NCBI GenBank assembly: GCA_014239505.1
Contig: JAAZYT010000069.1
Span: forward strand, 1 to 12,995
Direction: 5' to 3'
Source: Fidelibacterota bacterium
Lineage (GTDB): Bacteria; Fidelibacterota; Marinisomatia; Marinisomatales; TCS55
Length of the DNA stretch: 12,995 bases
Shown here one piece after another: positions 1-7,160 of this stretch. Numbering within the stretch: the stretch's first letter is position 1; each line of letters begins with the position of its first letter. Position numbers and translations under genes: made by a program. The notes under the pieces were generated by a model. It did no database searches. It was not told where the DNA came from and saw nothing but the letters and a program-made list of their open reading frames with translations.

Positions 1-2
1 GT

Positions 3-44
3 GTAGTAGTTCATACGTACTCGATTGAGGATGTTGTAACATAA
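3..44 (+). CDS. Possible C-terminal tail of an upstream gene (partial)
   Basis: This frame is the only + strand frame open from the left edge. It reads VVVHTYSIEDVVT and stops at TAA 42-44, directly before the ATG of the next gene, a spacing typical of genes in one operon. Thirteen codons are too few to assign a family, and an open run this short can occur by chance. Confidence 0.35.
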   Translation, partial: VVVHTYSIEDVVT

Positions 45-434
45 ATGCTGGATTCTAGCAGAGATGTCCTACTATTGGATGGGGATTGTGGCCTATGCCA
101 CAAGTTAGCATTTTTCATGGACCCAAGACTGGCACCCGGTGCTGATATTGCATATAGACCTATAAAATCAGATGATGCTCAAAAACTAATTGATACATTC
201 CCTGAATGGCAACAGAGGTCTGATACAGTTTACCTAATGAGGAATGGTCGTTCTTATATCAGATCTGCAGCGGTAATACGGTGTTTGCTTTACTTGAGAT
301 GGTACTGGAAGATATGGTTTTTTATTTCTTGGTTTATCCCATTACCAATACGGGATATGATCTACCGATTTGTAGCCAAATACAGGCACTGGATTTTTAA
401 GAAACCAGAAATTTGCAAATTCAGAATTGATTGA
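45..434 (+). CDS. DCC-family thiol-disulfide oxidoreductase (DUF393)
   Basis: A 129-residue protein of the DCC family (DUF393), small thioredoxin-like proteins named after their Asp-Cys-Cys motif. The motif DGDCGLC lies at residues 12-18, giving a CxxC pair at Cys15 and Cys18 right after the first beta strand. The C-terminal part (residues 104-125) has the family's usual Tyr/Arg-rich segment with a late Cys (YRFVAKYRHW, Cys124). Residues 82-101 are rich in Trp, Phe and Ile and could touch the membrane, but no signal peptide is seen, so a cytoplasmic location is likely. Family members are thought to do thiol-disulfide exchange, but their substrates are mostly unknown. The ATG at 45 abuts the stop at 42-44 and no earlier in-frame start exists. 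The nearest purine-rich match (GAGGAT, 27-32) lies rather far upstream, so coupling to the preceding gene is plausible. Confidence 0.85.
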   Translation: MLDSSRDVLLLDGDCGLCHKLAFFMDPRLAPGADIAYRPIKSDDAQKLIDTFPEWQQRSDTVYLMRNGRSYIRSAAVIRCLLYLRWYWKIWFFISWFIPLPIRDMIYRFVAKYRHWIFKKPEICKFRID

Positions 435-503
435 ACTTAGCAATCTTGGTTTTTTGTTTGCGGGATGATGATTTTATATTTGAAGTAAGCCTGTTAATAA
501 AAT

Positions 504-1955
504 GTGTTAAATTTTATCGTGGCAAATATTCAAGATTTATTAGATAACCATCAATTACCAAAGTCCATATTACAAGAGATTGGTAAGATTGCTGAAAAAA
601 ACAGTAAAGAAGTTTATGTTGTAGGCGGTGTAGTAAGAGACCTTTTTCTTGGTAGAGAACTAAAAGAAATAGATCTTATGGTAATTGGAGATGGTATAGA
701 ATTTGCGAAAACAATTGCAAAATCAATGGGTGTGAAAAAAATAGTACCATTCCCTAAATTTTCTACAGCACACATTCCTACAAAACCAATTCCAATTGAA
801 GTTGCTGCTGCAAGGCAAGAGACATATAATGAAGATTCTCGCAAGCCTAATGAAATAACCTATACAGATTTGCATGGCGATTTGATAAGAAGGGACTTCA
901 CAATAAATGCAATGGCGATGAGCATAACACCAAATGATTTTGGTGATTTACATGACCCCTATAATGGTATTAAAGATTTAAAAGAAAAGCATATTGTAAC
1001 TCCCTTAGATCCAGATCAAACATTCTCAGAAGATCCTCTTCGAATGATGCGTGCAGCATATTTTGCTTCCGGGCTTGATTTAAAAATCAATGATGAATGT
1101 TTAAGTTCGATGAAAAGGCAATCAAATAGGATTTCAATTGTATCAAAAGAAAGAATAACAACTGAGTTCTGTAAAATTTTATCAACTAAAAAACCTTCTA
1201 TTGGGCTAACAATCTTGCAAGAGACCGGATTAATGGAATTTGTTTTTCCAGAGATTCATGTTATGTATGGTATGGATCAAAAGGGTGAGTGGCACCACAA
1301 AGACATTTTCTTTCATACAATGCAAGTTGTAGATAATTCAGCTCAACTTTCAGAAAAAATGGAACTACGATTTGCAGCTTTAGTGCATGATATAGCAAAA
1401 CCCAATACAAGGCGGATTGACAAAAAAAAGGGATATACATTTCATGGGCATGATGCAGTAGGTGAAAGAATGCTTAATAAGGTGAGTAAGCGAATGAAAT
1501 TATCAAATAATCTTAGAGATTATTTGAAGAAACTCACTCTGTTACACCTTAGACCGATTGCTTTAGCAAAAAAAGAGATTACGGATTCTGCGGTACGTCG
1601 AGTAATGGTCGCTGCTGGAGATGATCTGGATGATTTATTGGCATTATGTCGAGCAGATATCACTACAAAAAATCCTAAAAAAGTTAAAAAATATATGGGA
1701 AACTTTGAACGAGTAGAAGAAAAAATGAAGGACGTTACTGAGCGAGATAATCTTAAATTCTTTCAGTCTCCAGTTCGTGGTGATGAGATTATGGAAGTTT
1801 GTGGTATAACTGAAGGACGAATTGTAGGCCAAATTAAAGTGGCTATTGAAGAAGCAATCTTAGATGAAATAATTGATAATAATTATGAATCTGCATATAA
1901 ATACTTTATTTCAATCAAAGATAAGTACTTAAAAAACAGCGAAAAAAATAAATGA
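504..1955 (+). CDS. cca: CCA tRNA nucleotidyltransferase / poly(A) polymerase family, with HD domain
   Basis: A 483-residue class II nucleotidyltransferase, the length of the long HD-containing form common in Bacteroidota. It is expected to add or repair the 3' CCA of tRNA in the cytoplasm. The head domain has VVGGVVRD (39-46), the metal-site motif as EID (55-57), EVAAARQETY (99-108) and RRDFTINAMA (129-138). The tRNA-binding neck has DPLRMMRA (177-184). A metal-dependent HD phosphohydrolase domain follows, with His264-His265, LVHDIAKP (293-300) and FHGHD (313-317). The first catalytic Asp of the usual DxD is Glu55 here. Poly(A) polymerase activity cannot be excluded. The start is GTG 504; GTG 519 is an alternative, and neither has a clear ribosome binding site. 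The next in-frame ATG codes for Met59, past the metal-site motif, so it is too late. The stop overlaps the next start as ATGA at 1952-1955. Confidence 0.93.
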   Translation: MLNFIVANIQDLLDNHQLPKSILQEIGKIAEKNSKEVYVVGGVVRDLFLGRELKEIDLMVIGDGIEFAKTIAKSMGVKKIVPFPKFSTAHIPTKPIPIEVAAARQETYNEDSRKPNEITYTDLHGDLIRRDFTINAMAMSITPNDFGDLHDPYNGIKDLKEKHIVTPLDPDQTFSEDPLRMMRAAYFASGLDLKINDECLSSMKRQSNRISIVSKERITTEFCKILSTKKPSIGLTILQETGLMEFVFPEIHVMYGMDQKGEWHHKDIFFHTMQVVDNSAQLSEKMELRFAALVHDIAKPNTRRIDKKKGYTFHGHDAVGERMLNKVSKRMKLSNNLRDYLKKLTLLHLRPIALAKKEITDSAVRRVMVAAGDDLDDLLALCRADITTKNPKKVKKYMGNFERVEEKMKDVTERDNLKFFQSPVRGDEIMEVCGITEGRIVGQIKVAIEEAILDEIIDNNYESAYKYFISIKDKYLKNSEKNK

Positions 1956-4171
1956 AATACCTTTTAACTATATTATTGGCTAGTGTAACACTTTGGGGTC
2001 AGAGTATTACTGGAAAAATTTCTGATAAAGTTACAGATGCGAATTTGAGCGGAGTTAATATAACCGTTTTAGGTTCTGATATAGGTGTATCTAGTAATCA
2101 AGATGGTACCTATGAATTAAATATTTCAGAATTAAACATTAGTCAGAAAATAAAATTTCAACATATTGGTTACGATGAAGGAATCTTTACAATCTCAGAA
2201 TTAAATGCTTCAAATAATATTAAGATGAGTCCAAGAGTTTTACAGTTTGAAGCAATAGAAACAGCAGGTGCTAAAAGAAAAGCAGCAATAGCAAAAGATC
2301 TACCACAAACTGTATCTATTATGCAAGCAGAAGAATTTGAATTAAGAGCATTTGTTGATGCTGGAGATCTTTTGTCAACTGATCAAAGTATTCAAATTGA
2401 TGAATCTCTATCAGGCAGAAAAACTATTTCTATAAGAGGCGGGAATGCTGATGATGTATTAGTGTTATATAATGGCTTTCGTTTAAATAGACCTTATGAT
2501 AACGTATTTGACCTTTCATTGGTTGATATGCAAAATGTGGAACAGGTTGAAATAGTTAAGGGTGGCCACTCTGTTCTCTATGGGCCAGATGCTTTTTCAG
2601 GTGTTGTGAATATTGTCCCAAAAAATACAAAAGATAAAAATTTAAAATTTTCTCAACAATTTGGTTCATACGATTCAGGATTTTGGAATGTTAATGGACA
2701 GGTTCAATTGGGAGATACTTTTTTATCTATTAATCAAAAAAAAGGTTCCTATAAACGTATTTTTGAAGAACTTGAAGAAGAAAGCAATGGTCTTTTAACT
2801 AGTTTAACTCATAATGCAGTCGATATGAATAAAGTTATTGATGGAGATAAAATTAATGGAAATTTAGAATTTAACTTTACACAGGATAAGCAAACTTTTG
2901 ACAATACTCGCGATTTAAATATTATTAAATCTACCAATAAACTACTAGGTGTTCAGTATAGTGGATTGTTTTCTTTTTTAGGAGAAGTTGATATTGCGTA
3001 TGCCAACCATAATTTATCGGAAGATCAAGGGCTAAGTAATACAACTTCAATGATTTCAAGGAACTTGGATCATAATGCACAAAAACTGGATACTAGAAAA
3101 TATATAGATCTTGGAATTATTGAGTGGATGTTTGGTGCTCAACTTGAAAAATCAAAGCTAAAATTTTGGGATAATAAAAATTTACCGAATATCAATCAAG
3201 TAGGATTAGTAGGTGGAAACTTAAATCGAAATCAATTTGGTTTTGCTACTGTTCTAAAAATTCATTCAAAAGGTGATAAAGCGGGTTATTGGCTAACAGA
3301 CCTCGATGTGAGTTTTCGCCAAGATAGAGTTGAAGATCATACATCGGATTTAAATTTTAGAGCTGACCATAATCAAGAGAATGATCTCTCTTTCCCAGAC
3401 TTTGGTGAAAATAAATGGAAAAATAATATATTTAAAATATCTACCATTGCTTCAAAAAGATTACCCGATAGAACGATTGCTTACTGGGTTACAACAGGAA
3501 ATAATGTCAAGTTTCCAACCCTTCAACAGCAAATTAGTTTAACAGACTCGCCCAATAAAGGTCAGCGAAGTTTAAATCCAGAAAAAATGAAATCACTTGA
3601 GATAGGAATCAATTTTCTTAGCCAACCTAAAGATATAACTAATATCAATTCAATTGAATTTCAAGGTAGCTTTTTTAGAAACGATTATATAAATAAAATG
3701 AGAGTGACCTATTTACTTGGAATGCCTGTTGGTTATTATGAAAATATTGGCGTAGCCAATATGATGGGCGTAGAAGGTAAAATGAAAATGAAAACATATA
3801 ATGGTAAAATCATTACGGAAATGGGTTTTTCAAAGTATAATGTTTCGGATTTAAGTGCTTTTCCATTTAAATCTATTTTTAAGGTTACAACAACTATGAC
3901 CGCTAAGTGGAAATATTTTTCAATTGGATCTCGATGGTTTCATGAGGGCGAACAAGTAGGTATGGTAAATGTTCCTGGAAAAGGGTTTAACGAAATAGAA
4001 CTCCCAGCTTTTACAAATTATGATATTTTCTGGACTCTCCAGCTTAATTTGGGTTCATATAAGGGTCAACTTTCTTACTCTGGAAGAAATTTAGAGAAAA
4101 ATGATACATCTGTAAATGGGTTATTATTGAGAGATACGCGTAAATATTTTACTTTTAGTATGGAGTTATAA
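1952..4171 (+). CDS. TonB-dependent outer-membrane receptor with N-terminal carboxypeptidase-regulatory-like domain
   Basis: A 739-residue outer-membrane active-transport receptor. Residues 1-17 form a signal peptide, with cleavage likely near Trp15-Gly16-Gln17. Residues 19-93 are a carboxypeptidase-regulatory-like beta-sandwich, common in FCB receptors. The plug spans about 113-225, with LPQTVSIM (117-124), IRGG (161-164) and IVKGGHSVLYGPDAFSGVVN (201-220). The rest is a barrel of roughly 500 residues with alternating polar and hydrophobic strands and a late GRN motif. The last residue is Leu, not the usual Phe. Energy would come from TonB-ExbB-ExbD, not encoded here. The ligand cannot be told: there is no SusD gene beside it and no obvious siderophore or cobalamin gene. 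It overlaps cca by 4 bp (ATGA) with no clear ribosome binding site, so translational coupling is likely, and it overlaps the lipoprotein gene by 1 bp. Confidence 0.92.
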   Translation: MKYLLTILLASVTLWGQSITGKISDKVTDANLSGVNITVLGSDIGVSSNQDGTYELNISELNISQKIKFQHIGYDEGIFTISELNASNNIKMSPRVLQFEAIETAGAKRKAAIAKDLPQTVSIMQAEEFELRAFVDAGDLLSTDQSIQIDESLSGRKTISIRGGNADDVLVLYNGFRLNRPYDNVFDLSLVDMQNVEQVEIVKGGHSVLYGPDAFSGVVNIVPKNTKDKNLKFSQQFGSYDSGFWNVNGQVQLGDTFLSINQKKGSYKRIFEELEEESNGLLTSLTHNAVDMNKVIDGDKINGNLEFNFTQDKQTFDNTRDLNIIKSTNKLLGVQYSGLFSFLGEVDIAYANHNLSEDQGLSNTTSMISRNLDHNAQKLDTRKYIDLGIIEWMFGAQLEKSKLKFWDNKNLPNINQVGLVGGNLNRNQFGFATVLKIHSKGDKAGYWLTDLDVSFRQDRVEDHTSDLNFRADHNQENDLSFPDFGENKWKNNIFKISTIASKRLPDRTIAYWVTTGNNVKFPTLQQQISLTDSPNKGQRSLNPEKMKSLEIGINFLSQPKDITNINSIEFQGSFFRNDYINKMRVTYLLGMPVGYYENIGVANMMGVEGKMKMKTYNGKIITEMGFSKYNVSDLSAFPFKSIFKVTTTMTAKWKYFSIGSRWFHEGEQVGMVNVPGKGFNEIELPAFTNYDIFWTLQLNLGSYKGQLSYSGRNLEKNDTSVNGLLLRDTRKYFTFSMEL

Positions 4172-5022
4172 TGCAAAAACTACTATCTATTTTTATTGCT
4201 TTTATAATTTTCTCATGTACTGAAAACCCATTTGGAGGCGATAAAAAAATTGCAGATAAAACAATTTCAGGATATGTAAAACTTGAAAAGGTAGAATATT
4301 ATCCAAAAGGTTTCCATGGTGGGGTTTTTGTATGGTCGAAAGATTTAGGTCTTCAAACAAAAACAGATATTGATGGTTCTTTTGAATTTGTTTTACCTGC
4401 TTCAAATGAACCATCAAGTGGCGCCATTATTGATGGTGACTATGATATACATTTCTTTTTAGGAAATTATAAAATTTCTAAGGTGACGGTCACTTTTGCA
4501 GGTGGCCAAGTGGTGAATGATGACAAAGTTATTAATTTAGAAGGTGAACTTCGGAGAGATGTTTCAATGAAGCGCGAGTTAGGTGTTAATACAACTGTAA
4601 CACCTGAAACAATTCCATCTAATTTTGATAGCCCAATCAATGTGATGGTAACAATAACTCCAGATCGTACGGATTTATATTGTGAAATGAAGAAAATCGA
4701 AAATAGAAGCGGCGTTACTTTTACAGGTCTTTTAATAAAAAATATAGTAACTAATAAATTAATACATACAGTTGATAATGACTCAGCCTTCACAATGAGA
4801 GAATATATTGACCGTCCTATGCAAAAAATTGAAATCGGTTTTGATTATATGGGTTTAAATCTACCAAAAGGTACATATGAAATTATTCCTTATATGGTGC
4901 TAGAACGTAATGATGTTCCAAAGCACCTTCTTGAAGCTTTGGGTTCAGATATTTACAATTTTTCAGAAGAATATTTAAATTATCCATTTTATAGAACTGG
5001 TGGTAAATTCGTTATAGAGTAG
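4171..5022 (+). CDS. Lipoprotein with carboxypeptidase-regulatory/prealbumin-like domain, partner of the TonB receptor
   Basis: A 283-residue predicted lipoprotein. Its short N-terminal hydrophobic stretch ends in a lipobox-like IFSC, with lipidated Cys16 followed by TENPFGGD. Residues 31-76 look like a carboxypeptidase-regulatory or prealbumin-like fold: ISGYVKLE, then GVFVWSKD, then DIDGSFEFVLP, the usual order of such a domain. Residues 77-135 appear to continue as beta-rich sequence, and residues 150-283 form a second beta-rich region that I do not recognise. The gene overlaps the receptor gene as TAATG at 4169-4173 and has GGAG at 4162-4165, five bases before its ATG, so the two are probably made together. 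A role as periplasmic or surface co-receptor is inferred from this pairing only; it has no SusD-like (TPR) sequence. I see no enzyme motif. Confidence 0.8.
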   Translation: MQKLLSIFIAFIIFSCTENPFGGDKKIADKTISGYVKLEKVEYYPKGFHGGVFVWSKDLGLQTKTDIDGSFEFVLPASNEPSSGAIIDGDYDIHFFLGNYKISKVTVTFAGGQVVNDDKVINLEGELRRDVSMKRELGVNTTVTPETIPSNFDSPINVMVTITPDRTDLYCEMKKIENRSGVTFTGLLIKNIVTNKLIHTVDNDSAFTMREYIDRPMQKIEIGFDYMGLNLPKGTYEIIPYMVLERNDVPKHLLEALGSDIYNFSEEYLNYPFYRTGGKFVIE

Positions 5023-5111
5023 TGTCCTTAAAAAAATGATTTGATAAATTTTTTAATTTATTGAAACTTTTTATTTATTTGATCGTCCAATTAATAGCCT
5101 TTTCAATATTT

Positions 5112-5116
5112 AGGAG
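5112..5116 (+). promoter_or_regulatory. Ribosome binding site for the Yip1 gene
   Basis: AGGAG six bases before the ATG at 5123. It is one of the two best Shine-Dalgarno matches in the window. It lies after a 100-bp gap, in keeping with a new transcription unit starting here. I could not find a convincing -35/-10 pair in the gap. Confidence 0.75.
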
Positions 5117-5122
5117 TATTGT

Positions 5123-5839
5123 ATGTTTGGAACCATTATAAACGTTATTACCGCGCCCAGTGAGACAATGGGTTCAATTGTTAATGATTTTAATTGGAAA
5201 CAGGCACTTTATCCAATAGCGCTGCTTATGACTTTGGCTATTATTTCAGGAATTATTCTATCTGACCAAATAGCAGATATTCAATGGGAACAAATTGAAA
5301 AGAGTATATCCAATAACTCAAATATCCCAGAAGAACAGAAAGAGGAAATTCTTTCAAATCAATACGATCGTATTTATGGAGAGTCTAATTCTTGGGCAGG
5401 TATGGCTACATATTTTAGCATGGCAATTTCGTGGCCTATTAGAATTGCGTTTTGGACTTTATTTGCAATGATCACAGCTAATTTATTTTTAGGTGGTGGA
5501 GGATCATATGGAAAAGTATTTACAATTACATCTTTTGCATATTTACCATCTGTAGTTGAATATATAATTAAAACACCTGTTCAATATATTTCTGATAATA
5601 TTATGATATATACAGGGTTAGGGGTTTTAGGAGTTGGAGAGCAGGGCGAATTCTTAAATAGTTTTTTAAATGGAATTGATCTTTTTGCTTTTTGGAGAGT
5701 ATTTATAATGGCGATTGGACTAAGTATGTTATACAATAAAACAACTAAAACATCTATAACCGTCATGACTTCACTATGGTTATTTGGATTGATCTTTTTT
5801 TCCGGAATAGGCGTTTTCTTTGCCGGATTTTCTAATTAG
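5123..5839 (+). CDS. Yip1-domain integral membrane protein
   Basis: A 238-residue polytopic membrane protein resembling the Yip1 family (PF04893). It opens with the amphipathic start usual for bacterial Yip1 proteins (INVITAPSETMGSI, 6-19). Hydrophobic segments lie at about 26-46, 98-123, 131-150, 188-204 and 210-235. A hydrophilic region at 47-90, rich in Glu, Gln and Asn, separates the first segment from the rest. A glycine cluster (LGGGGSYG, 123-130) precedes the third segment and a Pro in YLPSVVEYI (140-148) breaks it, both common in Yip1 proteins. The bacterial function is unknown. It is the first gene of the operon and ends 11 bases before the proposed TolC start, so it may help assemble or regulate the exporter; that is inference from position only. 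The start is fixed by the AGGAG upstream. Confidence 0.8.
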   Translation: MFGTIINVITAPSETMGSIVNDFNWKQALYPIALLMTLAIISGIILSDQIADIQWEQIEKSISNNSNIPEEQKEEILSNQYDRIYGESNSWAGMATYFSMAISWPIRIAFWTLFAMITANLFLGGGGSYGKVFTITSFAYLPSVVEYIIKTPVQYISDNIMIYTGLGVLGVGEQGEFLNSFLNGIDLFAFWRVFIMAIGLSMLYNKTTKTSITVMTSLWLFGLIFFSGIGVFFAGFSN

Positions 5840-5846
5840 GAAAGGA
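5838..5846 (+). promoter_or_regulatory. Ribosome binding site deciding the non-AUG start of the TolC-family gene
   Basis: A purine-rich AGGAAAGGA follows the Yip1 stop. Its core ends four bases before ATT 5851 and seven before ATT 5854, while its upstream AGGA (5838-5841) ends nine bases before 5851. No such site precedes the first in-frame ATG at 5968. The site therefore supports a start at 5851 or 5854 but does not choose between them. Confidence 0.6.
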
Positions 5847-5850
5847 CACT

Positions 5851-7149
5851 ATTATTAAAATAATAATATTATTATTACCTTTTGCTTTTGGTCTAAGCCA
5901 ATCTTATTCACTTGAAGAATCGATAAAGATAGCTTTAGAAAATAAAGAATCACTTAAAGCTTCTGCTATGGATCTAGAGTCCTCTAGGCAAGGAGTTAAA
6001 GGCTCTTTCAGTAGCATTTTGCCATCTGTTCGTTTTTCAGGAAGTATGAATGAATCACGCTTTCCTTCTAGTGGTGTAGGTGAAACTTCCCTTGACAAAA
6101 TTAGTAGCCAAATTAGTGCCTCATCAGCAATCTCATTATCGCAAAATATATATGATGGAGGTGTTTGGTGGAATACTATTAAGCAAGCAAAGAATAATTA
6201 CAAAATTGCAGAAGAATTTGACCGCCAAGTTAAAACCAATATTATTCGCAATGTTCACGCCTCGTATTTTAATTATTTAAAGGCTTCACAATTAATTGAT
6301 GCAGCTCGTTCAAACCTCATGAGTTCACAACAACAGTTAGCATATGCTGAACAAAATTATCAGCTTGGTTCTGCAAAAAAGACAGATCTTCTTAAAGCAC
6401 AAGTTAGGTTTGGTCAAGCACGTATTGATTTAGTAAATAGTGATGCTGGATTTCAAAATGCTTATCTTTCTTTAAAAAATGCAATGGGTTTGATTGGTAA
6501 AGAAGCAGATTTTGTAGTAGAAGAGGTAGAATCACCTTTAGAAATTGTACCAGAATTTGAAACTGGGTTTGAACTGGTACAAAAATTTAATCCTAGTGTA
6601 AAAGCAAAACAGCATCAGATTACAGCTGCTGAAATAGGAGAAAAAATAGCTAAAGGCTCTCGACTTCCTATTATTAGCGCTAATACATCTATGAGTGGTA
6701 CTGCAGATAATATAGGAGATGCGATTTCAAATAGCTCTAATGATCAAAAGCGCATTAATACTGGTTTATCTATATCAATACCCATTTTTAGTGGAAACAG
6801 TATTGCTACTAGAATTCAGAAAGCTAAATTAGCTGTGGATAAACAGGAATCTCAATATTTATCACAATTACAAGATTTATCAGTCCAACTACAATCATTA
6901 ATAGATCAATTAAATAATTACCTTGAAATTATTCCAATCAATGAAACAGTATTAGTATCTGCTGAGGAAGACCTAAAGCTTGCACAAGTTAGGTATAGTC
7001 AGGGTTCTACTACTATATTAGAAGTCTTAGATTCACAAGCATCGGTTGTAAGAGCTAGATCATCTCTTATTAGATCAAAGTATGATGCATATATTCAACA
7101 AGCAAATTTAAAAGCCCTATTGGGTACGCTGGATACAGCAATTAATTAG
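5851..7149 (+). CDS. TolC-family outer-membrane efflux protein, probable ATT start
   Basis: The outer-membrane channel of the exporter, 432 residues if started at ATT 5851. The frame is open from 5836, but the first ATG is at 5968. Starting there would lose a signal peptide (residues 3-18: IKIIILLLPFAFGLSQ, counted from 5854 as residue 2) and the first conserved helix (SLEESIKIALENKESLKAS, 20-38), which matches the family's usual opening after cleavage. No ATG, GTG, TTG or CTG occurs in frame between 5836 and 5967. Two outer-membrane efflux repeats are visible. Each ends in the typical hairpin motif: YQLGSAKKTDLLKAQ at about 170-184, and RYSQGSTTILEVLDSQ at 381-396. The two long coiled-coil hairpins would form the periplasmic tunnel of a trimer. 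The adaptor and ATPase genes follow directly. A sequencing error at the start codon is the main alternative. Confidence 0.88.
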   Translation: MIKIIILLLPFAFGLSQSYSLEESIKIALENKESLKASAMDLESSRQGVKGSFSSILPSVRFSGSMNESRFPSSGVGETSLDKISSQISASSAISLSQNIYDGGVWWNTIKQAKNNYKIAEEFDRQVKTNIIRNVHASYFNYLKASQLIDAARSNLMSSQQQLAYAEQNYQLGSAKKTDLLKAQVRFGQARIDLVNSDAGFQNAYLSLKNAMGLIGKEADFVVEEVESPLEIVPEFETGFELVQKFNPSVKAKQHQITAAEIGEKIAKGSRLPIISANTSMSGTADNIGDAISNSSNDQKRINTGLSISIPIFSGNSIATRIQKAKLAVDKQESQYLSQLQDLSVQLQSLIDQLNNYLEIIPINETVLVSAEEDLKLAQVRYSQGSTTILEVLDSQASVVRARSSLIRSKYDAYIQQANLKALLGTLDTAIN

Positions 7150-7154
7150 AGGAG
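7148..7154 (+). promoter_or_regulatory. Ribosome binding site for the adaptor gene (TTG start)
   Basis: AGAGGAG ends six bases before the TTG at 7161 and overlaps the TolC stop codon. The spacing is ideal, which supports TTG as the true start of the adaptor. Confidence 0.8.
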
Positions 7155-7160
7155 AAAAAA

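Noticed and set aside
435..503. Gap before cca as a promoter or terminator
   Set aside because: There is a T-run, but I found no stem before it and no convincing -35/-10 pair.
502..510. ATG 502 as the start of cca
   Set aside because: It is out of frame and meets a stop after one further codon; the coding frame uses GTG 504.
5030..5054. AAAAAAT / ATTTTTT inverted repeat after the lipoprotein gene as a terminator
   Set aside because: The stem is only A-T pairs with a ten-base loop and no GC core, so it is too weak to call an intrinsic terminator.
5023..5122. Sigma-70-like promoter (TTGAAA 5061, TAATAG 5092) before the Yip1 gene
   Set aside because: Spacing between the hexamers is 25 bases and the -10 match is poor; the organism's promoter consensus is also unknown.
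6080..6280. A 66-codon frame inside the TolC gene on the same strand
   Set aside because: It overlaps strongly conserved TolC sequence in another frame, has no family resemblance, and is a shadow.
5968..7149. ATG 5968 as the start of the TolC-family gene
   Set aside because: It would remove the signal peptide and first conserved helix encoded in the same open frame, and it has no ribosome binding site.
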